Origin: a virus
Virus record (IMG/VR): IMGVR_UViG_3300035145_001343
Span: 1 to 28,495 of that record
Reading direction: 5' to 3' (one strand)
DNA: 28,495 nucleotides
Both the position numbers and the translations under genes were made by a program. Below are positions 13,325-20,413 of this stretch, piece by piece (the stretch's first letter is position 1; each line of letters opens with the position of its first letter). The notes below the pieces were generated by a model. It was not told the DNA's origin, searched no databases, and worked only from the letters and a program-made list of their open reading frames with translations.

Positions 13325-16039
13325 ATGCTGCGTAAAGGCAGAACCTACAAAAGAATGGCTAAAGCAGCGCTTGTGTGGGTTTTTGCATTAGCGTGGTTTG
13401 CTCCTGTCCCGGCAGCCGCCGCTTCATACACAGTTACCGAAGAATCTGACTGGTACTTTGAGATTGAATCAGACAGCACCGATGTTACCATCTACGGCAA
13501 CAGCAATCAGTCATGTAATGAGGTAACGGTTGACCCGTACTTGTGGTTGTATGACATGTCAGGCACGTTGATTACCAGAAATGATGACAGCAACCACAAC
13601 GCCCAAGACCAGTGTGTGTCAGCAAAGATCGACACCACGCTGGATGCAGGCGTTTACCGCCTTAGGGCGGGCTATTACCCCGGTCAGGTTGGTCCGGGTT
13701 ACGAAAATGGTGAATACGCACTTGTCACTGACCTGACGCTTGCAACAAACTTCAGCACCTACAACGGGGTCAGATTCTCTTACACCCCCGCATACATTGA
13801 GCAAACAATTGACGTTTCTTCGTATGCGGGAGAGATTGATTCAATTGTTGTGACCCCTCTTGTTAAACGGTCCGACGATGTTAACGATTATGTGGCGACG
13901 CAGTATGCCGCTTACGACTCGGCAGGTAACCTACTGCAAGGCAACTTGACATCATCTGCTCCAACATCTTGGGTTGAGGTTCCTTCCTTTTGGTTCTCAG
14001 CGTCTACCTCTACGAATGTGCAAGATTCAACATCGTGGGACACAGTTAAGATTCGTATCTGGGCAAAAGATGGCGAAGGTTCGGGAGGGAACTACGGAAC
14101 CGAAATCAAAGAAGTCGCTTTCAAGGCAAAACTTGATGGGAGCACCGAATGGACAGACCTCACCAACCTGCTCACTAATCCTCAGTTCAACTCCATCAAC
14201 AGCAACTCTGCACCGAATGGCTGGTCGTCTAACGCTTCGTGGGACACATGTCAAGGGCTTACCTCGCAGACCCTGTGTGGGTTTACGGTAAATACGTGGA
14301 CTTGGGCAACGCCTGTCACCACTACAACCACGACGACTACAACCACAACAACGACCACGACGACAATTCCTCAAACGATAGGCGATCCTACCAATTTGAC
14401 TTTAACCGTTGACTACTACAACGGTACGGTGAAGGCTGATTGGGATGCACCAACTGACGGAAACGTTGATCCAGAACGTTACGCTATTGGGTTTGGTCTG
14501 AATGACGACGGGAACGCTGGACCGTATGGCGTTGCTACTGGTAATGTTGGAGATGAGAACGCTCTCGTTACCGAGTACACGTTCAACGCTTCTTACATAG
14601 AGCAGTTGTTCAACGAAGCACACGGTTTGTTTAACGTTAATGTTCGCTCGGATAACGACACTAACGCTTTGTACTCTAATTGGACATCTGTTGCCTCCAC
14701 CTCCATCATGAATATGCCCGACATAGTTGACAACCAGACTTACGAACGGGATGACGCTACTGGCGACATCACATTTAGTTGGGATGCTTCTAGTGACGGT
14801 TTTGTCGATCCTGCGCATTACAAGATCGCTTGGAACCAACTTGGTAATCCGTGGGAAATAGATGAGTCTAACATTACTTATACTCAAAACATTTCTTCGA
14901 CTTCTCACACGGTTGCTTATGATGACCTAGGCAGTGCGACGTGGTTCTTTAACATTCTTGCTTGCGGTTCTGAGAACGATTGTCATGTTGGTGAGACGAT
15001 GGAAATTCAAGTTTCAGAAGGTACTCCTCCGACGACAACGACGACAACCACCGTTCCCCCGACCACAACGACAACGACGACAACAACTACTACGACCTTG
15101 CCTCCAACCACGACCACAACCACTACAATACCTGTAACGACAACAACGACGTTGCCGCCTACAACTACGACGACGGTAGCGCCTACAACTACAACGACGG
15201 AGGCACCGCCATCAACGACAACGACCACCGTACCGCCTACGACGACTACGGTAACCCCGACTACGACTACATCGACAAGCACTACAACTACAAGCACTAC
15301 CACGACAACCACCACATCAACGTTGCCTCCAACGACGACAACGACAACTCTTCCCCCGGAACCGGAACCTGAGCCGGAGCCTGAACCAGAGATCGTTACC
15401 GTAGATGGTGAGGAAATTGAGTTTGAGTTTGTTGACGAAGATACAGGCGAAGCGTTAACCGTTGCAGAGTTCTTTGAAGAATTTGACGTTGAAGAAGAAG
15501 ATCAAGAACTGGCGCTGGAACTAAACAGCCTTGGACTTGACATTGAAGGCGTGGAGTTGTCTGAGGTTGATGACGCCGAAGAAAAAGTCGTTGAAGAACT
15601 TGATGAGTTAGACGAAGAACTTGCCGAAGACTTCTTGGACGTTGTTGACGGCGAAATCACCACGGACGAAATTGAAAGCCTTGTCACTGACGAAAACTTT
15701 GATGACATCTCTGACGATGCCAAAGTTGTTCTAGTCGCTGCCGTTAACGAAGCAGACGATGAAGTGAAGGCAGAGTTTGAAGAGACTGTAGATATCTTTG
15801 ACGACGAGGCTTTCAATGAATATATCGCTGAGGGTTCTGTGGTTGACACTGAAACTCGGCGTACTGTTGTTGCTGCAAGTGCAGCCGTAACTGTTGCTGC
15901 TGCTGCATCTGCTGGCCCTTCCGGTCCTACTGGCGGCGGTGGGGGTGGCCCTTCCGGTGGCGGCGGTGGAGGAGGCCCCGGAGGCGACTCCGGTGGTGGT
16001 AAAGGCAAAAAGGGTAGTTCTAGAAGAAAGTCTCGGTGA
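13325..16039 (+). CDS. Large secreted Thr-rich multidomain protein
   Basis: A 904-aa protein with an N-terminal signal peptide: basic start, hydrophobic core LVWVFALAWFAPV, likely cleavage after PAAAA near residue 34. Then come a PPC-like beta domain (about 35-135, with YLWLYDMSGTLITRNDDS and AGVYRLRAG), a second beta domain (about 140-330), a Thr run (332-347), two fibronectin III-like repeats (about 354-465 and 470-565, each with the WDA-x-SDG/TDGxVDP pattern), a long Thr/Pro linker (567-680), Pro-Glu repeats, a very acidic domain (about 690-840), an Ala-rich hydrophobic stretch, a Gly-rich segment and a basic tail. It may be a surface, adhesion or virion-decorating protein, or a lysis-stage envelope protein next to holins. 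No enzyme motif is seen. Confidence 0.85.
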   Translation: MLRKGRTYKRMAKAALVWVFALAWFAPVPAAAASYTVTEESDWYFEIESDSTDVTIYGNSNQSCNEVTVDPYLWLYDMSGTLITRNDDSNHNAQDQCVSAKIDTTLDAGVYRLRAGYYPGQVGPGYENGEYALVTDLTLATNFSTYNGVRFSYTPAYIEQTIDVSSYAGEIDSIVVTPLVKRSDDVNDYVATQYAAYDSAGNLLQGNLTSSAPTSWVEVPSFWFSASTSTNVQDSTSWDTVKIRIWAKDGEGSGGNYGTEIKEVAFKAKLDGSTEWTDLTNLLTNPQFNSINSNSAPNGWSSNASWDTCQGLTSQTLCGFTVNTWTWATPVTTTTTTTTTTTTTTTTIPQTIGDPTNLTLTVDYYNGTVKADWDAPTDGNVDPERYAIGFGLNDDGNAGPYGVATGNVGDENALVTEYTFNASYIEQLFNEAHGLFNVNVRSDNDTNALYSNWTSVASTSIMNMPDIVDNQTYERDDATGDITFSWDASSDGFVDPAHYKIAWNQLGNPWEIDESNITYTQNISSTSHTVAYDDLGSATWFFNILACGSENDCHVGETMEIQVSEGTPPTTTTTTTVPPTTTTTTTTTTTTLPPTTTTTTTIPVTTTTTLPPTTTTTVAPTTTTTEAPPSTTTTTVPPTTTTVTPTTTTSTSTTTTSTTTTTTTSTLPPTTTTTTLPPEPEPEPEPEPEIVTVDGEEIEFEFVDEDTGEALTVAEFFEEFDVEEEDQELALELNSLGLDIEGVELSEVDDAEEKVVEELDELDEELAEDFLDVVDGEITTDEIESLVTDENFDDISDDAKVVLVAAVNEADDEVKAEFEETVDIFDDEAFNEYIAEGSVVDTETRRTVVAASAAVTVAAAASAGPSGPTGGGGGGPSGGGGGGGPGGDSGGGKGKKGSSRRKSR
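14318..14365 (+). repeat. Threonine-codon low-complexity run 1
   Basis: About 16 consecutive Thr codons (ACN mixture) in the secreted protein, joining two extracellular beta domains. Confidence 0.9.
15023..15365 (+). repeat. Threonine/proline low-complexity linker
   Basis: About 110 codons of Thr runs broken by VPP, LPP, IPV, VAP and STS units. It creates long Val-rich antisense frames that are not genes. The third codon position varies, so the Thr run is kept at the protein level rather than by recent slippage alone. Confidence 0.9.
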
Positions 16040-16050
16040 AAGGAGGCACC

Positions 16051-16275
16051 ATGAAAAACATAATCAAACTAACAGTAGGAGCCATCCGGCGCATGGGTAG
16101 AGAAATGCTTTACCTTGGATGGACTTTGGCGGGTACGGGGCTGGTGTTGATCACCTTGTCATCGACCACGTTACGGCAGGGAATATATATTTCTTTCGCC
16201 GGTCTTGCATTACATTTACTGGGAACTGTATTAGACTACGTAGATGATGAGAGAAGCGATGACAGCGACGACTAA
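16051..16275 (+). CDS. Small membrane protein, 74 aa
   Basis: A 74-aa protein with two likely membrane helices (about 22-40 and 46-66), a short basic N-terminus and a very acidic tail (DDERSDDSDD). I choose ATG 16051, after AAAGGAGG with 4 nt spacing, rather than 16036 inside the previous gene. It starts 11 nt after the secreted protein and overlaps the next small gene. The position before holin-like genes suggests a lysis role, but no family is recognised. Confidence 0.75.
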   Translation: MKNIIKLTVGAIRRMGREMLYLGWTLAGTGLVLITLSSTTLRQGIYISFAGLALHLLGTVLDYVDDERSDDSDD

Positions 16276-16510
16276 ACTTGTTTTCAACACTATGGGCAGA
16301 ATTCTCGCCGTGTTCGTAATGAACGCTATGGCGATTATTGGTAGTTCAAGCCTCATTGGTGGTATTGAACCGCATAAGGCTGCTTTCCTTGCTGGCGCTA
16401 CGGCGGCGGCTCAGGTCTTGCAGAAACTTGCTGCGGCTTACGCTGATGATGGTAAGGTTACTGCTGACGAGATTGATGCAGCGTTTAGCCTATCACAGAA
16501 GAAAAGTTAA
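16259..16510 (+). CDS. Holin-like small protein, 83 aa
   Basis: A short protein with a hydrophobic stretch (ILAVFVMNAMAIIGSSSLIGG), an amphipathic Ala-rich helix and a C-terminal DDGKVTADEIDAAFSL that looks like one EF-hand-type loop, a shape common at the end of actinophage holins. Three in-frame ATGs (16244, 16247, 16259) are possible and none has a clear Shine-Dalgarno. I favour 16259 because translation can couple to the overlapping gene before it. Expected to act in the host membrane; the function is inferred. Confidence 0.65.
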   Translation: MTATTKLVFNTMGRILAVFVMNAMAIIGSSSLIGGIEPHKAAFLAGATAAAQVLQKLAAAYADDGKVTADEIDAAFSLSQKKS

Positions 16511-16534
16511 GATAACATTTACATAAACGTTCTC

Positions 16535-16563
16535 TTATGCCGGTATAGGCTATGCGGTATAAT
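16535..16563 (+). promoter_or_regulatory. Promoter of the 65-aa holin gene
   Basis: TATAAT (16558-16563) is exact; the -35 (TTATGC, 16535-16540) is weak. The leader holds a small hairpin (GAGGT/GCCTC with a T run after it, about 16571-16591) and then AAGGAG before the gene. Confidence 0.6.
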
Positions 16564-16613
16564 ATGACTGAGGTAATTTGCCTCGTTTTTATCCCCTAAC
16601 AAGGAGAATACTT

Positions 16614-16811
16614 ATGGATATGAGCATCTACAAGCAGGTTGGAGAGCGTGCCCTTATGACATTCGCCCAGACATTTCTGGCAATGTTTGTCGTGACTGAC
16701 ATGGCTTCAGCCAAGGGTGCTGCTACGGCTGCTGTTGCCGCTGCCCTTTCAGTGGTGAAGTCATTCGCTGCTACCAAGGTTGGCGACAAATCAACGGCTT
16801 CTCTCGTCTGA
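16614..16811 (+). CDS. Putative holin, 65 aa
   Basis: A 65-aa protein with an N-terminal amphipathic segment (SIYKQVGERALMTFAQTFLAMFVV), a second hydrophobic Ala-rich helix (GAATAAVAAALSVVKSFA) and a short hydrophilic end GDKSTASLV. This matches small phage holins, which make membrane pores at lysis. ATG 16614 follows AAGGAG by 7 nt; ATG 16620 is also possible. It has its own promoter, unlike the two membrane genes before it. No endolysin gene is seen in the window. Confidence 0.8.
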   Translation: MDMSIYKQVGERALMTFAQTFLAMFVVTDMASAKGAATAAVAAALSVVKSFAATKVGDKSTASLV

Positions 16812-16826
16812 GGGTAGTGCCCGTAT

Positions 16827-16859
16827 CGCTTGATCAACCATCAAGCGGTACACTATAAT
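16827..16859 (+). promoter_or_regulatory. Promoter with operator-like inverted repeat (small RNA)
   Basis: TTGATC (16830-16835), 18 nt, TATAAT (16854-16859). A perfect 8-bp inverted repeat CGCTTGAT / ATCAAGCG (16827-16834 and 16840-16847) covers the -35 box. No gene with a usable start follows; the transcript would run to the terminator at 16916-16951. Confidence 0.7.
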
Positions 16860-16865
16860 AAGTTT

Positions 16866-16950
16866 GTTAGGGGATGGGCTTTGCTCCTTTTGTGTCCTTC
16901 CCTAGCAGGGAAGCACCCCGGTCACTTAGGTGACTGGGGTTCTTTCTTTT
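16866..16950 (+). ncRNA. Candidate small non-coding RNA, about 85 nt
   Basis: A strong promoter and a strong terminator lie 57 bp apart with no convincing reading frame between; the only ATG (16874) has no spaced Shine-Dalgarno. The predicted RNA has an internal 7-bp hairpin (CTTCCCT-AGC-AGGGAAG, 16897-16913) and the terminator stem. An upstream GTTAGGGGA segment could pair with TTCCCTAGC instead, giving two exclusive folds. Its 3' end is antisense to the last codons of the convergent gene 16922-17239. Confidence 0.55.
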
Positions 16951-16951
16951 T
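16916..16951 (+). terminator. Rho-independent terminator
   Basis: A 10-bp stem, CCCCGGTCAC (16916-16925) with GTGACTGGGG (16930-16939), has a TTAG loop and one wobble, followed by TTCTTTCTTTTT. It works in the plus direction only and overlaps the stop of the minus-strand gene. Confidence 0.9.
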
Positions 16952-17239
16952 ACGGGGCCGCTTTTTGGGAATGTGCTTAATCCGCTCAACACGAATAGAC
17001 CTCCACTGCCCGTGCCCGTGGGAGCCACCCCACAGGTCAATCCACTCAGAGTGGGGACGGAGGTTCGTGTTTATCACATGACGGATGAACTTATAGTTCC
17101 CCTGCTCGCCCTTAATGCGGCATTCGTCGCCTTTGAACAGCGTGACTTGAGGCGAGATTTGGTACATCTCTGCCACTAGCCAGCCGGGAGGGGGTCCAAC
17201 AGGGGCTTTGGTTGTTTTGACGTTTTTGGTTCTAGCCAT
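16922..17239 (-). CDS. Basic hypothetical protein, 105 aa
   Basis: A 105-aa protein with a beta-rich core (TLFKGDECRIKGEQGNYKFIRHV, then EWIDLWGGSHGHGQWRSIRVERI) and a strongly basic C-terminus (KKRPRKKK). The core pattern, GxExxIxGExGxFxF followed by EWxDxxGG and WRSxRxxRI, recurs in small actinophage proteins of unknown function; that is recalled, not searched. AAAGGA lies 8 nt before the ATG and a promoter overlaps the recA stop. It may bind nucleic acid, judging by its charge. Confidence 0.8.
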   Translation of the reverse strand: MARTKNVKTTKAPVGPPPGWLVAEMYQISPQVTLFKGDECRIKGEQGNYKFIRHVINTNLRPHSEWIDLWGGSHGHGQWRSIRVERIKHIPKKRPRKKKEPQSPK

Positions 17240-17264
17240 TGCTGTATCCTTTCTTCAACTTGCA

Positions 17265-17293
17265 AGGATACTACATATGCTAGCGTCTGTCAA
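17265..17293 (-). promoter_or_regulatory. Promoter of the 105-aa gene
   Basis: Minus strand: TTGACA (17288-17293), 17 nt, TATCCT (17265-17270). The -35 box overlaps the recA stop codon. The leader is about 20 nt with a Shine-Dalgarno. Confidence 0.65.
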
Positions 17294-18264
17294 ATAGATG
17301 AGTAGATAGTGTCCGCAATAGTTTCTCGGATGTCTTCGTTTTCATCCAAGAACGCCTTCGTGTTGGCACGGCCCTGTCCGATGTTCTCACCCTTGTATGC
17401 GTACCACGCACCCTTCTTATCAAGGATGCCCATTTCGGCGGCGATGTCTACAATGTCTCCGGTACGGCTAATTCCCTCACCGTATGCGATTTCAAACTCT
17501 GCCTGACGGAAAGGTGGGGCGCACTTGTTCTTGACAACCTTAACTCGTGTCTTGTTACCGGACGCTTCGCCGCCATCCTTCAACGTTTCAATACGGCGAA
17601 TGTCCATTCGGACTGACGCATAAAACTTAAGCGCCTTACCACCAGTAGTCACTTCGGGCGAACCGAACATTACGCCAATCTTCTCACGCAACTGGTTGAT
17701 CATGATGAGCGTCGTCTTTGAGTTGTTGAGATTTGCAACAATCTTACGCATGGCTTGCGACATGAGGCGAGCGTGCAGACCAACATGACTGTCTCCCATC
17801 TCACCCTCAATTTCCGCACGAGGTGTAAGCGCTGCCACTGAGTCCACGACCACAACATCCAGAGCACCCGATTCAATCAACTTGTTCGTGATTGTCAGGG
17901 CCTGTTCGCCTGTGTCTGGCTGTGAAACGAGAAGATCGTCAATGTCGCATCCGATTGCCTTAGCGTACACAGGGTCTAGTGCGTGCTCTGCGTCGATGAA
18001 CGCACACTTGCCACCGTTCTTTTGGGCCTCTGCAATAATGTGAAGCGCAATAGTGGTCTTGCCTGAAGACTCAGGGCCATAGATTTCTGTAACTCGCCCA
18101 CGAGGCACGCCTCCGACACCCAACGCCAAGTCAAGAGCAATGGAGCCGGTTGAAATTGTTTCGATCTGCATTGAAGCGGCGTCACCAAGACGCATGATGC
18201 TTCCTTCGCCAAACTGCTTTTCGATTTGACCTAGGGCATCTGAGAGAAGTTTATCTTTATCCAT
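17290..18264 (-). CDS. recA: RecA recombinase
   Basis: A 324-aa bacterial-type RecA, slightly shorter than the usual 340-350 because the acidic tail is reduced. Seen: Walker [10 protein letters not shown] (63-71), Walker [11 protein letters not shown], the L1/L2 region with [18 protein letters not shown] and [31 protein letters not shown], and a normal C-terminal domain. It forms the strand-exchange filament in recombination and could trigger LexA cleavage. There is no Shine-Dalgarno; TACAAT ends 6 nt before the ATG, so a leaderless mRNA is likely. No SOS box lies at its promoter. Confidence 0.98.
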   Translation of the reverse strand: MDKDKLLSDALGQIEKQFGEGSIMRLGDAASMQIETISTGSIALDLALGVGGVPRGRVTEIYGPESSGKTTIALHIIAEAQKNGGKCAFIDAEHALDPVYAKAIGCDIDDLLVSQPDTGEQALTITNKLIESGALDVVVVDSVAALTPRAEIEGEMGDSHVGLHARLMSQAMRKIVANLNNSKTTLIMINQLREKIGVMFGSPEVTTGGKALKFYASVRMDIRRIETLKDGGEASGNKTRVKVVKNKCAPPFRQAEFEIAYGEGISRTGDIVDIAAEMGILDKKGAWYAYKGENIGQGRANTKAFLDENEDIRETIADTIYSSI

Positions 18265-18270
18265 AGTCGT

Positions 18271-18299
18271 ATTGTATGGTTTCGGTGGCTTCTAGTCAA
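18271..18299 (-). promoter_or_regulatory. Leaderless-type recA promoter
   Basis: Minus strand: TTGACT (18294-18299), 17 nt, TACAAT (18271-18276), then ACGACT and the ATG at 18264. It shares a 56-bp gap with the divergent gene at 18321. Confidence 0.75.
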
Positions 18300-18308
18300 G
18301 GGGGCTGG

Positions 18309-18314
18309 TACCAT
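18309..18314 (+). promoter_or_regulatory. -10 box of the 121-aa gene
   Basis: TACCAT lies 6 nt before the ATG at 18321, the same placement as at recA. No good -35 box is seen at the matching distance, so this promoter may need an activator. Confidence 0.4.
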
Positions 18315-18320
18315 ATCTGT

Positions 18321-18686
18321 ATGAGTAAACGTGGACCGAAGCGGTTGGTCACTCAGGCAGTACGCTTGGGTGAGTACGGACAAACTAAATGGCATATTGA
18401 GTTGGAGTGTGGGCACGCTGTTGAAAGCGCCCGCAAGCCTAAGGTGAACGAAGACCGCCTGTGCTGTAAGACTTGTATCGCTCCTCCTGCCCCCGTGCCT
18501 CTGATGGAGGTGCTGTCCGATGATAGGGAAGACCGTGACTTCTTTACCCCTTATGATCCGATGGAGGATATTCGGATGCGTGCGGCGATTGCTTCTAAAG
18601 TCGGAGTCCCTATGGATCAGGTGGAACTCGTAAACGGAACCGCTACGGTGTTTCTTGATGCTCAGCAGGTTCGTAGGCTGGTTTGA
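18321..18686 (+). CDS. Hypothetical zinc-knuckle-like protein, 121 aa
   Basis: A 121-aa protein with a possible N-terminal metal site (ELECGHAVES then LCCKTC: Cys, His and three further Cys within about 27 residues) and a C-terminal part ending MDQVELVNGTATVFLDAQQVRRLV. I recognise no named family. ATG 18321 is chosen over 18276 because the longer version would start inside the recA promoter and the short one has a -10 box 6 nt before it. It diverges from recA. Confidence 0.75.
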   Translation: MSKRGPKRLVTQAVRLGEYGQTKWHIELECGHAVESARKPKVNEDRLCCKTCIAPPAPVPLMEVLSDDREDRDFFTPYDPMEDIRMRAAIASKVGVPMDQVELVNGTATVFLDAQQVRRLV

Positions 18687-18907
18687 CTTTAGGCATAGTG
18701 GTCCCTCCCTTTCGTGTGGTAGTTGACGCTAACGCACGAGAGGCTGGGACGAACCCATATGGTTTATTCAAGGCTGTTCACTTCATGGACCCCAAGCACC
18801 GCCTATTTTTTCAGCGATGCCCACTCTCCCTAGATATGGCTCTAGTAGCCCGTGTGCCGGAACCGCATGGGCGTTTGCTTGTTCCGAACCTGTTCCTCAA
18901 GGCTTGA
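18683..18907 (+). CDS. Possible protein, 74 aa, TTG start
   Basis: An open frame that would start with TTG overlapping the previous stop (TTGA), giving MTLGIVVPPFRVVVDANAREAG and ending PNLFLKA. There is no Shine-Dalgarno and no family match. A later GTG is also possible. Base composition is more pyrimidine-rich than in the sure plus-strand genes, so it may be chance. Confidence 0.3.
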   Translation: MTLGIVVPPFRVVVDANAREAGTNPYGLFKAVHFMDPKHRLFFQRCPLSLDMALVARVPEPHGRLLVPNLFLKA

Positions 18908-19167
18908 TGTTCTCCGTGCAGTGACTGGCATCCCGTCAAGGATGTTGTTCCAGTGTATCGTGCGATTCAAATCGTTCCTCTTTGGGCAGGCGTGCCCTCT
19001 TAGTCTTCAAAGTACCAGTTGCGTAACGAGTGTAACCCTCCGGTCCTTCAGTGAACGTTTATGTCATCGGGATTTCCCGGCGTCAGTCTTGTGGCAGTTT
19101 GCTCCTTCTGTAGTTTGCTCGTAGTGTAGTTAAACGGCGTGGCTGTGTCAAGGACAGGATTTTTCGG
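18908..19167. other. Unexplained 260-bp stretch
   Basis: No convincing gene on either strand. A 5-bp hairpin GGGCA-GGCG-TGCCC lies near 18987-19000 and a short minus-strand frame of 29 codons near 18840-18930 has no good ribosome site. The stretch is pyrimidine-rich on the plus strand, unlike nearby coding DNA. A structured RNA or decayed gene is possible. Confidence 0.4.
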
Positions 19168-19196
19168 TTGTTTGCTTGACAGCAATTTTATAAACT
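19168..19196 (+). promoter_or_regulatory. Promoter of the whiB gene
   Basis: TTGTTT (19168-19173), 17 nt, TAAACT (19191-19196), then ACCAGC and an ATG at 19203. That ATG opens a 9-codon frame, not whiB itself; whiB starts 17 nt later with its own Shine-Dalgarno. Confidence 0.55.
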
Positions 19197-19202
19197 ACCA
19201 GC

Positions 19203-19232
19203 ATGATGAAAGGAGATCAATGTTTGATGTGA
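19203..19232 (+). CDS. Possible leaderless leader peptide, 9 aa
   Basis: The frame MMKGDQCLM starts 6 nt after the -10 box and stops inside the whiB coding region. It carries within it the AAAGGAG that serves whiB. It could tune whiB translation, or be chance. Confidence 0.3.
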   Translation: MMKGDQCLM

Positions 19233-19450
19233 CGGTTCCAGAATGGTTTGGGTCAGCGCCATGCGTGGGAGAAGATGGTTTGTTCTTTTCTTCGCACCCG
19301 AGTAAACGTCGTATGGCGGTAGCCATTTGCGAGAATGAGTGTGAGTTTAAGAGTGAGTGCTTGGATTTTGCAGTCAGCAGCAAGATGAGTGTTGGTGTTT
19401 GGGGCGGTAAGACTGGGCCTGACTTGGTACGGATTTTAGAGTCTACGTGA
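19220..19450 (+). CDS. whiB: WhiB-family iron-sulphur transcription factor
   Basis: A 76-aa WhiB-like protein, a small [4Fe-4S] regulator that binds the host sigma factor and changes transcription. Four Cys are present (C15, C37, C41, C47), with LFFSS after the first and the GVWGG turn (GVWGGKT) before the basic or helical end. The usual spacing is C-xn-CxxC-x5-C; here the second and third Cys are three residues apart, giving CxxxC. ATG 19220 is preceded by AAAGGAG with 4 nt spacing, so the longer frame from 19139 is rejected. The next gene overlaps its stop as TGATG. The family is limited to Actinobacteria and their phages. Confidence 0.9.
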   Translation: MFDVTVPEWFGSAPCVGEDGLFFSSHPSKRRMAVAICENECEFKSECLDFAVSSKMSVGVWGGKTGPDLVRILEST

Positions 19451-19842
19451 TGTACGAAGAAGTTGAGGACTTTGAGCCTGACGTACTCGCAGTACTAAAA
19501 CGTAGTGGGGTAGAGATAACGTTCATTAATACGCCACGTTCTGCGTTGAGTGGAGAAGATTTTGCCGTTCTGTTATGGACTGACTCTGCTATGACGGTTG
19601 GTATTGCGGATGAATATTTGAACTCTGAGATTGATGAGTTCGTGGCTAATGGTATCATTGAGCGGACACCTGACTTGACAGAAGAGGTTACAGAGGAGGC
19701 CGTCAAGGAGCACGCTGTAAACCTGTTTTCCACTAAACTGCTTGACGTTTTTCATAGTGCTGTGGAAAATGTTTCTGATGCCTCTAAGCACAATTTTGAG
19801 TATACGTTAGACCGCTTACTTGATGAAGGTAGGCTTGACTAA
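19450..19842 (+). CDS. Hypothetical acidic protein, 130 aa
   Basis: A 130-aa acidic protein of unknown function whose ATG overlaps the whiB stop (TGATG), so it is co-translated with whiB. The first half looks alpha/beta (VLAVLKRSGVEITFINTP, FAVLLWTDSAMTVGIADEYL); the rest is helical. I recognise no family. The next promoter's -35 box lies over its last codons. Confidence 0.8.
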   Translation: MYEEVEDFEPDVLAVLKRSGVEITFINTPRSALSGEDFAVLLWTDSAMTVGIADEYLNSEIDEFVANGIIERTPDLTEEVTEEAVKEHAVNLFSTKLLDVFHSAVENVSDASKHNFEYTLDRLLDEGRLD

Positions 19843-19863
19843 CATGCGTAAATTGAGTACACT
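19835..19863 (+). promoter_or_regulatory. Promoter of the recombination operon
   Basis: TTGACT (19835-19840), 17 nt, TACACT (19858-19863). It overlaps the end of the previous gene and leaves a leader of about 25 nt with AAGGAG before the 172-aa gene. Confidence 0.65.
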
Positions 19864-19894
19864 ACAGGTAGTTACTATTTATTAAGGAGACATA

Positions 19895-20413
19895 ATGTCT
19901 GTGTTGGAAAATCCGACTGATTCCCTGAAAGCCGTTTACACGGCGCTTCGTTCGCTTGAGAGCGACATCCAAGAGATGAGCGATGTCTCAAACTTGGATT
20001 ATGCGTCTGTTGAAGAAACGTTACAGTTGGCTAGTGACATGCATATGATTAAGTCGTATACAACTGACTTGTTTAATGAACTTCAGTCGATGATTACTGA
20101 GCATTTGGGTCACTTGCCCGCACCCGTTGCCGTCGATGGCGCTACGGTTGAAATCAAGTCTGGCTCACCCCGTAAGACGTGGGATCATCAAGCCCTTATT
20201 GACGATGTTAGCAAACGCATCGTTGACAGTAGTGTCGATTTGAATACAGGTGAAGTGGTGAAGACTCCCACGGATATGATTCGTGAAGCGTTACAGTTTG
20301 CTGGTATTTCTTATTGGAAGGTAACCAAGTTGAAGGAACTGCACTTGGATGCAGACGACTACTGCGAAGTAGGGGAATCAAAGAAGAGTCTAGTGATTAG
20401 GAGAGATAAATGA
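19895..20413 (+). CDS. Recombination-associated hypothetical protein, 172 aa
   Basis: A 172-aa protein with a helical N-terminal half and a C-terminal half of the pattern KTWDHQALIDDVSKRI, DLNTGEVVKTPTDMI, YWKVTKLKELHLDADDYCEVGE. Proteins of this shape are found next to annealing proteins in actinophages, but their role is unknown. AAGGAG precedes the ATG by 5 nt. Its stop overlaps the Rad52-like start as ATGA, so the two are very likely made together. Confidence 0.85.
   Translation: MSVLENPTDSLKAVYTALRSLESDIQEMSDVSNLDYASVEETLQLASDMHMIKSYTTDLFNELQSMITEHLGHLPAPVAVDGATVEIKSGSPRKTWDHQALIDDVSKRIVDSSVDLNTGEVVKTPTDMIREALQFAGISYWKVTKLKELHLDADDYCEVGESKKSLVIRRDK

Noticed and set aside
15007-15315. 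Val-rich minus-strand frame of 102 codons
   Set aside because: It is the antisense of the Thr-codon runs in the secreted protein.
15502-16008. Ser/Ala/Pro-rich minus-strand frame of 168 codons
   Set aside because: It is antisense to the acidic and Gly-rich parts of the secreted protein and has no ribosome site or promoter.
16830-17081. Plus-strand frame of 83 codons over the small-RNA region
   Set aside because: It starts inside the promoter's inverted repeat, passes through a strong terminator and is antisense to a better gene.
18950-18985. Possible T-arm sequence GCGATTCAAATCG
   Set aside because: The stem closes wrongly for a tRNA T-arm and no other tRNA arms are present.
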